Shown here in pieces: positions 19,541 to 26,771 of a stretch of 27,706 nt of DNA (the stretch's first letter is position 1; every line of letters starts with the position of its first letter). The notes under the pieces were generated by a model. It worked only from the letters and a program-made list of their open reading frames with translations, was not told where the DNA came from and ran no database searches. The stretch is from the IMG/VR virus record IMGVR_UViG_3300032285_003210, positions 1 to 27,706 of that record. One strand, 5' to 3'. A program made the translations under genes and the position numbers. The stretch is from a virus.

Positions 19541-20581
19541 TTAGGCGCCGCCGTTTTGCTTGCGACGGATGGCTGCCAGGATATCCTGTGGATTTGTGAG
19601 CTTCTTGGCTTCACCAGCTGGTTCAGCCTTGGCTGCTGGCTTTGTTTCCATATCAAAAGGTGGCTCATCCTCTTCAGCGGCCTTGGGGGCACGGATGTTG
19701 AGGTTTTTGGTGGGGATATTCACCTTGGGGGATTCCTCACGAGCAGCACTACCTGATGTGTCTGCATCAGTCTTCAAGCCATAAGGCTTGTAAAACTGGG
19801 CATACTTGTCAGGATCATAGGGCTTCTCATCCACACTGTCATGGAACATGGACATGATCGCTTGCAGATGATCTTCATCTGGCTTCTTGGGCAGGAACTG
19901 GCTGAGAGTGAATAGGCCATGCTTTTCAATAGCTGCCAGTTCTTCTTCAGTGAGTGCGCTTTCGCGACGTGCCCATGCGCTCTGACCATAGTCAGCATAC
20001 TGACCCTTGGTGCCCTTGACCAGACGGAAATCCAAGCCCTTTTCATATTCAACTGGGCTGTTTTCAATCTCCTGGTCCATGAACACAGTCTTGATGCGAT
20101 CAAACACGCTGGGGTTGATCACAAACCGACGGATCGGATTCTCATGTGTATTGCCTGCGTCTTCTGCATTTGGATTCTGACGCACAAAGCCCTGGAACAG
20201 AAAGCTCTTCTTCCTCCAATACTTGCGGGCCATGTCTTCCAGATCCTTGCCACCCTTCCACCAAGGACGGATTTCTGCATTGATTGGGCAGCTCCCAGGC
20301 TTCCACATGTCCATGCATGGAACCTGAACTTCAGTTGCACGACTTGAGCTATCACCCTTGATGCCTGGAAATGGCAGCTTGATAATAAGCCGTTCAGACC
20401 AGAAGAAGTCGTTGCTGGTATCGCCGTCAGGTAGGAATCGGAGTGTTGCTGTGCTGCCTTCTGGGTTGTTCCAGAATGGATAAGTGGCGTTGTCTCCACC
20501 ACGTGCGCCGCCCTGTGTGCGGTCTTTATTCGATTGTTGTGCTAGTAGTTTTTCACGAATCTGAGCTAAATTGAGTGCCAT
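19541..20581 (-). CDS. 32: gp32 single-stranded DNA-binding protein
   Basis: 346 residues. gp32 coats single-stranded DNA at forks and recombination intermediates and recruits UvsX and UvsY partners. The N terminus MALNLAQIREKLLAQQ followed by basic residues matches the cooperative B domain. The core has FWNNPEGSTATLRFLPDGD and FFWSERLIIKLPFPG. The VPCMDMWKPGSCP region holds two Cys (about 88 and 97), fewer than the three-Cys-one-His zinc site of T4, so zinc binding is uncertain. The C-terminal 100 residues are acidic and Pro/Ala-rich, ending in a short basic tail (LAAIRRKQNGGA). Ribosome-binding site AAGGA. The leader contains a strong hairpin and a late-type promoter. Confidence 0.94.
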   Translation of the reverse strand: MALNLAQIREKLLAQQSNKDRTQGGARGGDNATYPFWNNPEGSTATLRFLPDGDTSNDFFWSERLIIKLPFPGIKGDSSSRATEVQVPCMDMWKPGSCPINAEIRPWWKGGKDLEDMARKYWRKKSFLFQGFVRQNPNAEDAGNTHENPIRRFVINPSVFDRIKTVFMDQEIENSPVEYEKGLDFRLVKGTKGQYADYGQSAWARRESALTEEELAAIEKHGLFTLSQFLPKKPDEDHLQAIMSMFHDSVDEKPYDPDKYAQFYKPYGLKTDADTSGSAAREESPKVNIPTKNLNIRAPKAAEEDEPPFDMETKPAAKAEPAGEAKKLTNPQDILAAIRRKQNGGA

Positions 20582-20617
20582 TATTTTTTCCTTTTATGTG
20601 CCATATATGTTTTAAGA

Positions 20618-20647
20618 AAGCAAGCTGAATGTTCCATCAGCCTGCTT
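20618..20647 (-). promoter_or_regulatory. 5'-leader hairpin of gene 32 mRNA
   Basis: AAGCA-A-GCTGA (20618-20628) pairs with TCAGC-C-TGCTT (20637-20647), an 11-bp stem with one mismatch. It lies at the predicted 5' end of the transcript from the promoter at 20655-20662. An A/U-rich, unstructured stretch runs from it to the AAGGA site. The layout recalls the T4 gene 32 leader, where gp32 represses its own translation. Confidence 0.5.
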
Positions 20648-20654
20648 ACAAGTA

Positions 20655-20662
20655 TATTTATC
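20655..20662 (-). promoter_or_regulatory. Late-type promoter motif GATAAATA before gene 32
   Basis: Minus-strand GATAAATA differs from TATAAATA at one base. It lies 74 nt before the ATG of gene 32, and transcription would begin next to the leader hairpin. Confidence 0.5.
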
Positions 20663-20685
20663 CATCGAGCATGGATCAAACAAAT

Positions 20686-21897
20686 TTATCGGATTTTTTT
20701 AAGTTTTTCGAGAGCTGAGTTGATGCTGTCCAGGGTGCTTTTGGGATCCTTTTCAAAACTGGCTTCCCAGTTGGGAACGTTGTCCTTTAGGTTCAAATAA
20801 ACTTCGCGAGGATCTGTGCTTTCTGCATCCTCAGATGCCGCTTCCACATCGCTTAATACGTGAGTATCTTTTTCAAAGATCACGTCGTTGTCAAACTGTC
20901 TGAACCAGTTTTCCATGACCTGTTGCTCACGGAACCATTGGGCTTGCACCATATCATCATCCCAAGAGTCTGCTGGCATGCTTTCGGGCTCCATTTCCAC
21001 TTCGGGATCCACATTAATCACACTGTTCATTGCGGCGGCAGCATCTTCTGTGCCATCAGGCCAATTCAACATGGTGGGCTCACCAGCAGCAGCCTTCCAG
21101 CTGGTGACATGATCAGTTGCTTGGTCCATGCCTGTTGTGTAACTGTGGCTTTGAGCAATTCTGCGCAACAGGTTTTTGATACCATGGACCAAGCTTTCAG
21201 CTTGAGCTTGAGTTGTTTGATCGCCATTTGTTTGTAGCCATTTGCGAACTTTGCGCATCTGCATGAGAGTGCGGATCAGATGATGAATCATCTCACCATG
21301 ATCATCCCAGGGAGCATGTCCTTGCTCAATGTGCTGCGCTAGTGCTCTGGCTCCAGTGATATGCTTCCATGGGCAACGATAACGGCTGCCATCTGGCGCA
21401 TGTATAAAGATGTCTTTGATTCGAGTCCAGCGCGGAGTATTCTCTGAATCGTCCAGTCGTTGACTGTGACGGATCACCACTTGTGTTTCACCAATGTTCA
21501 TGCGGCTGGTTCTGGTGCTGCCAGTCCAGCTACTTTCAGTAACCTCTGCGGGGTTTACATGATGAATAAAATGCTTGGGCTGTAGAGTTTTGCCATAGAT
21601 ATAAGTGTCAAAACTGTGGTCATATAAGTTGTGTTGCTTGAGAGTGCTTTTCATTTGAGTTACCAACTTCATGGGTGTGGTTTGACTACAGTAAAACTTA
21701 ACCAAAGGCTTGGCTGGTTTGCCTTTGGTATAGCCCAGAGTCACCATCAACTTTACAGGATCACTGTAAAGGAATGTGGATTGGTCAGCATTGTAAACAC
21801 GCTTGCCCTTGTTGTCATACATGAAGATTTCATGTCCTTGACCAGTCAGCAGCTTGAAAATTTCTTCAGCCATCCAAGAATTCGCTATATCAGACAT
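20686..21897 (-). CDS. 403-residue conserved marine-phage protein, unknown function
   Basis: It starts MSDIANSWMAEEIFKLLTGQGHEIF, a pattern I recall from uncultured marine phage contigs with no assigned function. AEVTESSWTGSTRTS (about 118-132), RHSQRL and IKDIFIHAPDGSRYRCPWKHITGARALAQHI (about 164-195) form the most conserved-looking region. The last 140 residues are acidic (NVDPEVEMEPES, EDAESTDPREV) with a Lys/Leu-rich end (NSALEKLKKIR). No enzymatic motif is certain. It lies between gp17 and gene 32, with a late-type motif upstream; the purine tract GAGAG serves as ribosome-binding site. A virion or DNA-processing role is possible. Confidence 0.85.
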   Translation of the reverse strand: MSDIANSWMAEEIFKLLTGQGHEIFMYDNKGKRVYNADQSTFLYSDPVKLMVTLGYTKGKPAKPLVKFYCSQTTPMKLVTQMKSTLKQHNLYDHSFDTYIYGKTLQPKHFIHHVNPAEVTESSWTGSTRTSRMNIGETQVVIRHSQRLDDSENTPRWTRIKDIFIHAPDGSRYRCPWKHITGARALAQHIEQGHAPWDDHGEMIHHLIRTLMQMRKVRKWLQTNGDQTTQAQAESLVHGIKNLLRRIAQSHSYTTGMDQATDHVTSWKAAAGEPTMLNWPDGTEDAAAAMNSVINVDPEVEMEPESMPADSWDDDMVQAQWFREQQVMENWFRQFDNDVIFEKDTHVLSDVEAASEDAESTDPREVYLNLKDNVPNWEASFEKDPKSTLDSINSALEKLKKIR

Positions 21898-21919
21898 AAT
21901 TTATCTCTCAACGTTTAGA

Positions 21920-21928
21920 CTATTTAAG
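21920..21928 (-). promoter_or_regulatory. Late-type motif CTTAAATAG
   Basis: The same 9-mer as at 17221-17229, in the 39-nt gap between gp17's stop and the ATG at 21897. Confidence 0.4.
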
Positions 21929-21936
21929 TAATAATG

Positions 21937-23547
21937 TTACCAGCCAATACTAACAGGCATTGGCTCAACCAAGTCTTGTAGATCTTGTAGGTCCTGATCC
22001 AGGAACTTTTCAGCAGTGCGGTCGTCCCATTTGCTGATTTGTTGGCTCATTCTCACAATCAGCAAAGTAGCACTCACCAGGTCATCATGTTCTCCTGACT
22101 TGCCTGCAAAGCTGTCGCCCTTGCTCACATAATTCTTGATTTGACTTACCAGAGCCTTGCTGCGGATCTGCATTTTGTTGCTTTCCACCAAGCTCTTGAA
22201 TTTGACTACTGCTTGACTTTTACTGCGAACATTGGTGTTGTATCCTCTGCGCACCACATTATTGGTGCTCACATCGCTCATCAGCTGTGCAGGTATGATA
22301 TCCAAACCCACTTCATTCAATAGTTCGGTAACACTTTGGCCTACTGCATTATTTTCAAAGGTCCAAAACAACTCTGGTTCACCAATTTGATCTGGAAGTC
22401 TGCGAATTTCCTTGTCCAGCCACTGGCATGTTTGGATCACCACCTTTAGCTGACTGGCCACATTGCTTTTATTGTGCATCCATTCTGCTACTTGTGCCAT
22501 GTCTGGCAGCCTCCACACCTGAACTGCGCCATAATCTTTACCCACACCTGCACTGGGATCCAATCCCACCAGGTAGATGCTGTTGGCTTGTGGCCGTTCA
22601 AACCAACGTATTTCTTGTGTTTTGAACAATGGTTCTTGGTTGACAAGATTTGCCAAAACCTTACTATCAATGAGCGTGTCCTCAGCACTCAAGAATTGCA
22701 GTTCATATTCACGTGCAAACTTCTCATAGCCAATTTTTGCACGCTCCTTGTTAGCCCAATCTTCATCTCTTTCTGGATGTTGATCCCAGGTGGCTTTGAA
22801 GGCCTTGAAGCCGTTGGCGCCCAGTCCGTCGGCTCTTTCATTGCCAAATTCGTCCAATGTTTTGTTGGCAGCATACCAAATGTTGGCAAAGGTGTCTTCA
22901 TCACCATTGGGAGTGCTTGTAATAATACACTTGCCACCTGTGGCAAGTGTGGGACTGATGGCTGTCCAGAACTCTTCGGCAATCCTGCTTTTTACGAAAG
23001 CCATCTCGTCACAGTAAAGCAAGCTGATACTTTTACCGCGCCCTGCATCTGCTGTGGTAGTGGTACTCTCTATCTTGCTGCCGTTATCAAACTGTATCTT
23101 TTGCACATTCCAGGTGACCACACCAGGACGTAGCCAGTCAGGAAGTTCTTCGTAGGCAAAGCGAACACGATCCATGATTTCAGTGGCAGCTTTGAACTTG
23201 TTGGCTGCTATAAGCACATTCACGTTGTTTTGAAAAATACTGAACCAGATAATAAATGCGGCGGCGCTTGCTGTTTTACCCAGCTGACGACTACACATGG
23301 CAATAACTTGGCGATTGGCTGCAAAAGTTTGCAACATGTCCACCTGGTAGTCATATAGATCAAAAGCTATTTTGCCTTTGGTGGGATGCTGAACCCAGAT
23401 ATAATTCCTGCAGAAATATACAGGATCCATTGCGCATCGTAGGAACTCTGGTTTCTGTTGAGCATTGAGAGTGAGTTTTTGATAAGGGGCTTTGATGAGG
23501 TTGGGCTCATCTTGCATCATGTATTTAAGTGGCTTTTTTTGGGCCAT
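21937..23547 (-). CDS. 17: Terminase large subunit gp17
   Basis: 536 residues. gp17 is the ATP-driven packaging motor and headful nuclease. The ATPase domain has YDYQVDML (Q motif), Walker A SRQLGKT (86-92), nearly identical to T4 SRQLGKT, and Walker B LLYCDE (177-182). TSTPNG is the coupling motif. The nuclease domain has GLDPSAGVGKDYGAVQVW with the first catalytic Asp, FENNAVGQS with the central Glu, and HDDLVSATL with the last Asp. It is slightly shorter than the T4 protein (610), lacking part of the N-terminal extension. Start at ATG 23547, three bases after the 81-residue gene, so probably coupled. Confidence 0.97.
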   Translation of the reverse strand: MAQKKPLKYMMQDEPNLIKAPYQKLTLNAQQKPEFLRCAMDPVYFCRNYIWVQHPTKGKIAFDLYDYQVDMLQTFAANRQVIAMCSRQLGKTASAAAFIIWFSIFQNNVNVLIAANKFKAATEIMDRVRFAYEELPDWLRPGVVTWNVQKIQFDNGSKIESTTTTADAGRGKSISLLYCDEMAFVKSRIAEEFWTAISPTLATGGKCIITSTPNGDEDTFANIWYAANKTLDEFGNERADGLGANGFKAFKATWDQHPERDEDWANKERAKIGYEKFAREYELQFLSAEDTLIDSKVLANLVNQEPLFKTQEIRWFERPQANSIYLVGLDPSAGVGKDYGAVQVWRLPDMAQVAEWMHNKSNVASQLKVVIQTCQWLDKEIRRLPDQIGEPELFWTFENNAVGQSVTELLNEVGLDIIPAQLMSDVSTNNVVRRGYNTNVRSKSQAVVKFKSLVESNKMQIRSKALVSQIKNYVSKGDSFAGKSGEHDDLVSATLLIVRMSQQISKWDDRTAEKFLDQDLQDLQDLVEPMPVSIGW

Positions 23548-23550
23548 GAT

Positions 23551-23796
23551 TTAGTTCATTCTAAGTATTGCATCTACACTTGCATAGCTTGCATAGTGGC
23601 GTTGGTTTACACCCAAATTGATTTCTCTTATTACTGCTTCTATGTTTCTTTTCCAGTGCCAGAGGAACTTGTGTGTTCTCTCCAGCTCTGGTATCAAATC
23701 TTCATAACTCCAAACAAATTCTTGAAGCAGAGTAGTGTAGTCTGGTCTATAGTATATTATTTGGATTGTAACTGGTTGTTTGGATCGGATCAGCAT
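23551..23796 (-). CDS. 81-residue protein upstream of gp17, unknown function
   Basis: The ATG shares a base with the preceding TGA (TGATG). Tryptophan- and tyrosine-rich: YYRPDYTTLLQEFVWSYEDL, then FLWHWKRNIEAVIREI. As I recall, similar small proteins precede the terminase gene in marine T4-like phages. It is too short for gp16, which is identified at 25383-25850. A packaging or tail-related role is guessed from position only. Confidence 0.8.
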   Translation of the reverse strand: MLIRSKQPVTIQIIYYRPDYTTLLQEFVWSYEDLIPELERTHKFLWHWKRNIEAVIREINLGVNQRHYASYASVDAILRMN

Positions 23797-24539
23797 CAGT
23801 CGGGTAGTTCTTGTCTTTCAATACGGCTGAGTGGACTACGAGTTCCATCGTCCACAACCTCCTCCTTGGCAAGAGGATCCTTGTCAAATTCATCTCTGGC
23901 GTTGGCTGTGAGAGGACTAGCATATCCAGCATCATTTTCTCTGGCCTCATTCAAAAAATCCAGATACTTGTTTTTGATTTGATCAAATGCACTTTCTTTC
24001 ATTTCGTTTTTGAGAGCATTGCTGCCGAATTGAGCACTGGTAAGACGTTCTGGAAGGTCAGCACGTCCACGGAAGTTATAGTCTGTGATAGTGAACTCTT
24101 CCTGATCTTCAATGTAATCTTTATGGCCATAGTCATAAGCGGCTTGTTGTTCCATCATGGCAATGGGCATTTCCATTGCTGGCATACTCATTGCACCTTC
24201 TTCCGGCGCCTCACATCCGCAACTGTCATCCGAAGTCATTTCAGAACCTGTGACGCCAGATAAACTTAAAATCCTAGCCAGGAAGCCAGCATTGTCAGCT
24301 TGCAAGGTAGTGTTTGTAGCCACGGTAACATCAACGCCTGCGCTGTTGTCAGTAGCAGTGGCGCTTATGCTCAAGTTATACTTCCTACCAGCCTCGTCAT
24401 TTTGTCCACAGAGGTCCAACAGTCGCATAAGATCCTTGGCATCTGTTGTGCCCAGGTTTAGATGGCCCTGCGTTTGCTGTGTGACAGGGTCAGTTTTGCT
24501 CACATTCAGGTTGTAGTTTACGGGGTTTATTTGTGTCAT
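23796..24539 (-). CDS. 247-residue structural-type protein, unknown function
   Basis: The ATG at 24539 overlaps the preceding stop (ATGA). MTQINPVNYNLNVSK is followed by a strand-rich region up to about 80. An acidic, Met/Glu-rich linker contains DDSCGCEAPEE (near 103-113) and MPAMEMPIAMMEQQ. The C-terminal half has DYNFRGRADLPERLTSAQFG and SPLTANARDEFDKDPLA. The CGC pair could bind metal, but nothing is proven. Such modular acidic proteins in the packaging/tail region are often virion or scaffold components. No family assigned. Confidence 0.8.
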   Translation of the reverse strand: MTQINPVNYNLNVSKTDPVTQQTQGHLNLGTTDAKDLMRLLDLCGQNDEAGRKYNLSISATATDNSAGVDVTVATNTTLQADNAGFLARILSLSGVTGSEMTSDDSCGCEAPEEGAMSMPAMEMPIAMMEQQAAYDYGHKDYIEDQEEFTITDYNFRGRADLPERLTSAQFGSNALKNEMKESAFDQIKNKYLDFLNEARENDAGYASPLTANARDEFDKDPLAKEEVVDDGTRSPLSRIERQELPD

Positions 24540-25360
24540 TTTTTGGCACCCTTTGCTGCTTTACGAACAGGATCGCTGGTCATCTGTGTGACCACAGTCT
24601 TGCCCTTGCTGTCTTTGTTTAGTTGGAAATATTTTTTGATATCGTCATCCAAGTTAGCATCTGGGGCCAAATAACCATTGGGCACAGGCTCTTCAACAGG
24701 AGACTTTGGTTTATACACTGGCTTGGGTGTATCATATTCACTATTGAAGTCAGCAACATCTTGCTTGGGTTCGCGACTTGCAGCCATTATTTTGGCAACG
24801 TCATTATTATCACTACTGGTTTCAAAAGTTTGAGTTTTGCGGCTGGCTGCTACTTGTGCCAGTGTGTTCAAGAACTTCTTGTTGTATTTGTCCCCATATA
24901 CATCTGTAACAGTGGGCTGTTCGGCAGGCAGATACTCTCGGTCAGTGCTCAAAAGGCTAGCTTTTTGTGTGAGACCCTTTTTCTTGGCAATCTGTTCCAG
25001 ATGTCTTAGTATGGCATTGCGGTTGCCTTCCACTTCAACAGGTTCGTTGTCAGCTCTCACCACCAAAAACTTCTCTGGCACACTAAGAGCAGCTCTTAAT
25101 TCCTGCTGTAGGATATAGGCACTCATGGGCACAGCCACAGTAAAGTCCAGATAATTTACCACAGCATTGTCCAAGTCCTGGAATTCCAAAACGTCATGTT
25201 TGGCATCTACTGTTATGGGCGTGCCAAAATCGAGTAGATCATATCTGCGCAGGAATCTTTCCATAATTTCCAAACGCTTATCGTCAAGAGGCACTACAGT
25301 TTTGAGTCTGTAGCTGTATTCTTTTTGACTTTCTTGCAATAGTTTTTTGAAGCTCTTCAT
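24536..25360 (-). CDS. 274-residue conserved protein (MKSFKKLLQES start), unknown function
   Basis: The start at ATG 25360 was chosen because MKSFKKLLQESQKEYSYRLK is a typical family-type start and a late-type motif lies just upstream. The longer frame to 25474 overlaps gp16 heavily. Residues 1-110 look alpha/beta (YRLKTVVPLDDKRLEIMERF, then LDFTVAVPMSAYILQQELR). The middle has EYLPAEQPTVTDVYGDKYNKKFLNTLA. The tail is Pro/Lys-rich and basic (DPVRKAAKGAKK). I recall proteins of this type near terminase genes in marine T4-like phages, without known function. A virion or core role is possible. Confidence 0.8.
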   Translation of the reverse strand: MKSFKKLLQESQKEYSYRLKTVVPLDDKRLEIMERFLRRYDLLDFGTPITVDAKHDVLEFQDLDNAVVNYLDFTVAVPMSAYILQQELRAALSVPEKFLVVRADNEPVEVEGNRNAILRHLEQIAKKKGLTQKASLLSTDREYLPAEQPTVTDVYGDKYNKKFLNTLAQVAASRKTQTFETSSDNNDVAKIMAASREPKQDVADFNSEYDTPKPVYKPKSPVEEPVPNGYLAPDANLDDDIKKYFQLNKDSKGKTVVTQMTSDPVRKAAKGAKK

Positions 25361-25382
25361 GTGTGCTCTCAGCTTTGTTGGT

Positions 25383-25391
25383 CTATTTATT
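25383..25391 (-). promoter_or_regulatory. Late-type promoter motif AATAAATAG overlapping the gp16 stop
   Basis: Minus-strand AATAAATAG includes the gp16 TAG stop and lies 22 nt before the ATG at 25360. Confidence 0.45.
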
Positions 25392-25850
25392 GTTTTGCTT
25401 GGTGACTTCACGTATCTGGTCCAAGAGGGTGTTCCTGTCCAACACAGTAACATTCTCAGCCTGTATGGTTTCACCCTGATCTGGTGCAGTTCTGTCCAGT
25501 TTGAGACGATCCAGCTCTAGTCTTAGTAGCTTGAGCTTTTTTTCCATTTTCATGTTACGAGCATCAAGTGCTATTTTGATCATGTTTGAACTGGCTGTGA
25601 AAATCTCCCCTGCATTCTTTACTTCCACACTCATGCCCAAATCATGCAAACTTTTGCCGTATTCAAGGGCCATGTGGCTGATTTCGTCCATTTCTTCATC
25701 GTGTAGTTCAAAATGATCCTGCTCTTTATAGGTTTTGCCCAGAGCTTTGGCTTCGTCCACAACTTGTTCTACAGGCATTTGATTCTGCTCCAATACGTCT
25801 TCCAGACGGGGCATTTCAAATGTGTCTTCAAGCTTCTCAAAACGGCTCAT
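25383..25850 (-). CDS. 16: Terminase small subunit gp16
   Basis: 155 residues (T4 gp16: 164). gp16 recognises phage DNA and regulates gp17. An acidic N terminus is followed by two long helices (about 48-75 and 83-120) that fit the central oligomerising coiled coil. The C-terminal segment QAENVTVLDRNTLLDQI resembles T4 gp16 'QNATVFMGSPTELMDEI'. The ATG overlaps the gp4 stop (ATGA), and AAGGG is the ribosome-binding site. Being between gp4 and gp17, although three genes lie between it and gp17, supports the call. Confidence 0.8.
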   Translation of the reverse strand: MSRFEKLEDTFEMPRLEDVLEQNQMPVEQVVDEAKALGKTYKEQDHFELHDEEMDEISHMALEYGKSLHDLGMSVEVKNAGEIFTASSNMIKIALDARNMKMEKKLKLLRLELDRLKLDRTAPDQGETIQAENVTVLDRNTLLDQIREVTKQNNK

Positions 25851-26281
25851 CTTTTACCCTTGTTCACAAATATTTGATCTTCGTTGAGCACGCGGAAATG
25901 GATGCCATTGCGACTACAAAACTCCATGGCAGCACGCCACTTGGCTGAATTCAGCACCACAAAGGCCTTGTCTCTTTTGCTTTTGGCTGCTTCCATAAAT
26001 GTTTCCTTCTTGGGCTTGACTTCAATCATTTCCACACGCTGACGCCCTGACTTGTCCTGATATTTTATTAGGAAATCAGGCACATATACTGTTTGTTTGC
26101 CAGTAAAAGGATTCTTGTAAGGAATGCTAAGGCATTCACTGCCCCACTGGATCACACTGGGATGGGTGTCTAGGAAGTTCATCACCGAAATTTCCCAGGA
26201 ACTGCGCGCATAAGGGCGAGTATTGCCAATAAGCTTTCCAGGATTTTTAGGCACGAAATATTGCTGGCTATACTTGGACAT
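25847..26281 (-). CDS. 4: Head-completion nuclease gp4
   Basis: 144 residues (T4 gp4: 150). gp4 acts at the end of packaging to complete heads. It has the TnsA-like PD-(D/E)XK core: RSSWE (26-30), SIPYKNP, VPDFL with Asp69, and MIEVKPKKE with Glu87 and Lys89, followed by a KWRAAMEFCSRNGIHFRVL strand-helix. The catalytic residues appear intact. These motifs are shared with the homing endonuclease at 6461-7369. The ATG lies only 7 nt after the late-type motif CTAAATAC, and there is no clear Shine-Dalgarno. Confidence 0.9.
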   Translation of the reverse strand: MSKYSQQYFVPKNPGKLIGNTRPYARSSWEISVMNFLDTHPSVIQWGSECLSIPYKNPFTGKQTVYVPDFLIKYQDKSGRQRVEMIEVKPKKETFMEAAKSKRDKAFVVLNSAKWRAAMEFCSRNGIHFRVLNEDQIFVNKGKR

Positions 26282-26287
26282 ATCCGA

Positions 26288-26295
26288 GTATTTAG
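26288..26295 (-). promoter_or_regulatory. Late-type promoter motif CTAAATAC before gp4
   Basis: Minus-strand CTAAATAC, the same 8-mer as at 2153-2160 on the plus strand, in the 19-nt gap before gp4. If used like a T4 late promoter, the message would start at or next to the gp4 ATG. Confidence 0.4.
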
Positions 26296-26300
26296 ATCAT

Positions 26301-26771
26301 TTAACCAATTTGGTTGTAGATCTTGGCGCCCAACATCAGATTGTGGTTATAGGGAGGATCACTGGCTCCAGAGTTGACACCAATCTGACTGTGTTGTGTG
26401 CGGAAAAAGTTTACATTTTCCAAGAGCTGGCTACTCATTATTCCATTTTGAAACAACTTGTTGGCACCCACACCCTGATCTTTGGCTGTAACCGCAGTGA
26501 TGGCACCAAAGGTGTTGCTCAAGTTTGTGGGAACGTCACGTTGTTCAAATAAGGCTTTGCTGATATTGTAGCTTTGCGGATTTAGTTGGAAGGTACCATC
26601 CAGAGGGCTGTTTTGTATGTCGTATCTGTCAGCCATCACAGCACGATCTAGGGATCTGCCTGTGCTTGCATCAACGAACTGTCGTTCTCCGTTACGATTG
26701 GAAACAACAGCTTCAATACCAAAATTGGCGCTCTGATCTTGAAGGTTCCTGGTAATACGTTGATTGGTCAT
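26301..26771 (-). CDS. 156-residue virion-type protein, unknown function
   Basis: The start at ATG 26771 overlaps the stop of the tail-tube-like gene (ATGA). MTNQRITRNLQDQS is followed by strand-rich NRNGERQFVDASTG, PLDGTFQLNPQSYNISKALFEQRD, and a C-terminal DPPYNHNLMLGAKIYNQIG. Asn/Gln-rich composition and position between a baseplate/tube gene and gp4 suggest a small baseplate, neck or tail component. No catalytic motif. I could not match it to gp53 or another named T4 protein. Confidence 0.8.
   Translation of the reverse strand: MTNQRITRNLQDQSANFGIEAVVSNRNGERQFVDASTGRSLDRAVMADRYDIQNSPLDGTFQLNPQSYNISKALFEQRDVPTNLSNTFGAITAVTAKDQGVGANKLFQNGIMSSQLLENVNFFRTQHSQIGVNSGASDPPYNHNLMLGAKIYNQIG

Noticed and set aside
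23520-23535. CTTAAATAC motif near the start of gp17
   Set aside because: It encodes LKY in the gp17 N terminus and would leave almost no leader for an alternative ATG; treated as a coincidence.
25361-25474. Upstream extension of the 274-aa gene to 25474
   Set aside because: It overlaps gp16 by about 90 nt, and the motif-like start MKSFKKLLQES with a late-type promoter favours ATG 25360.
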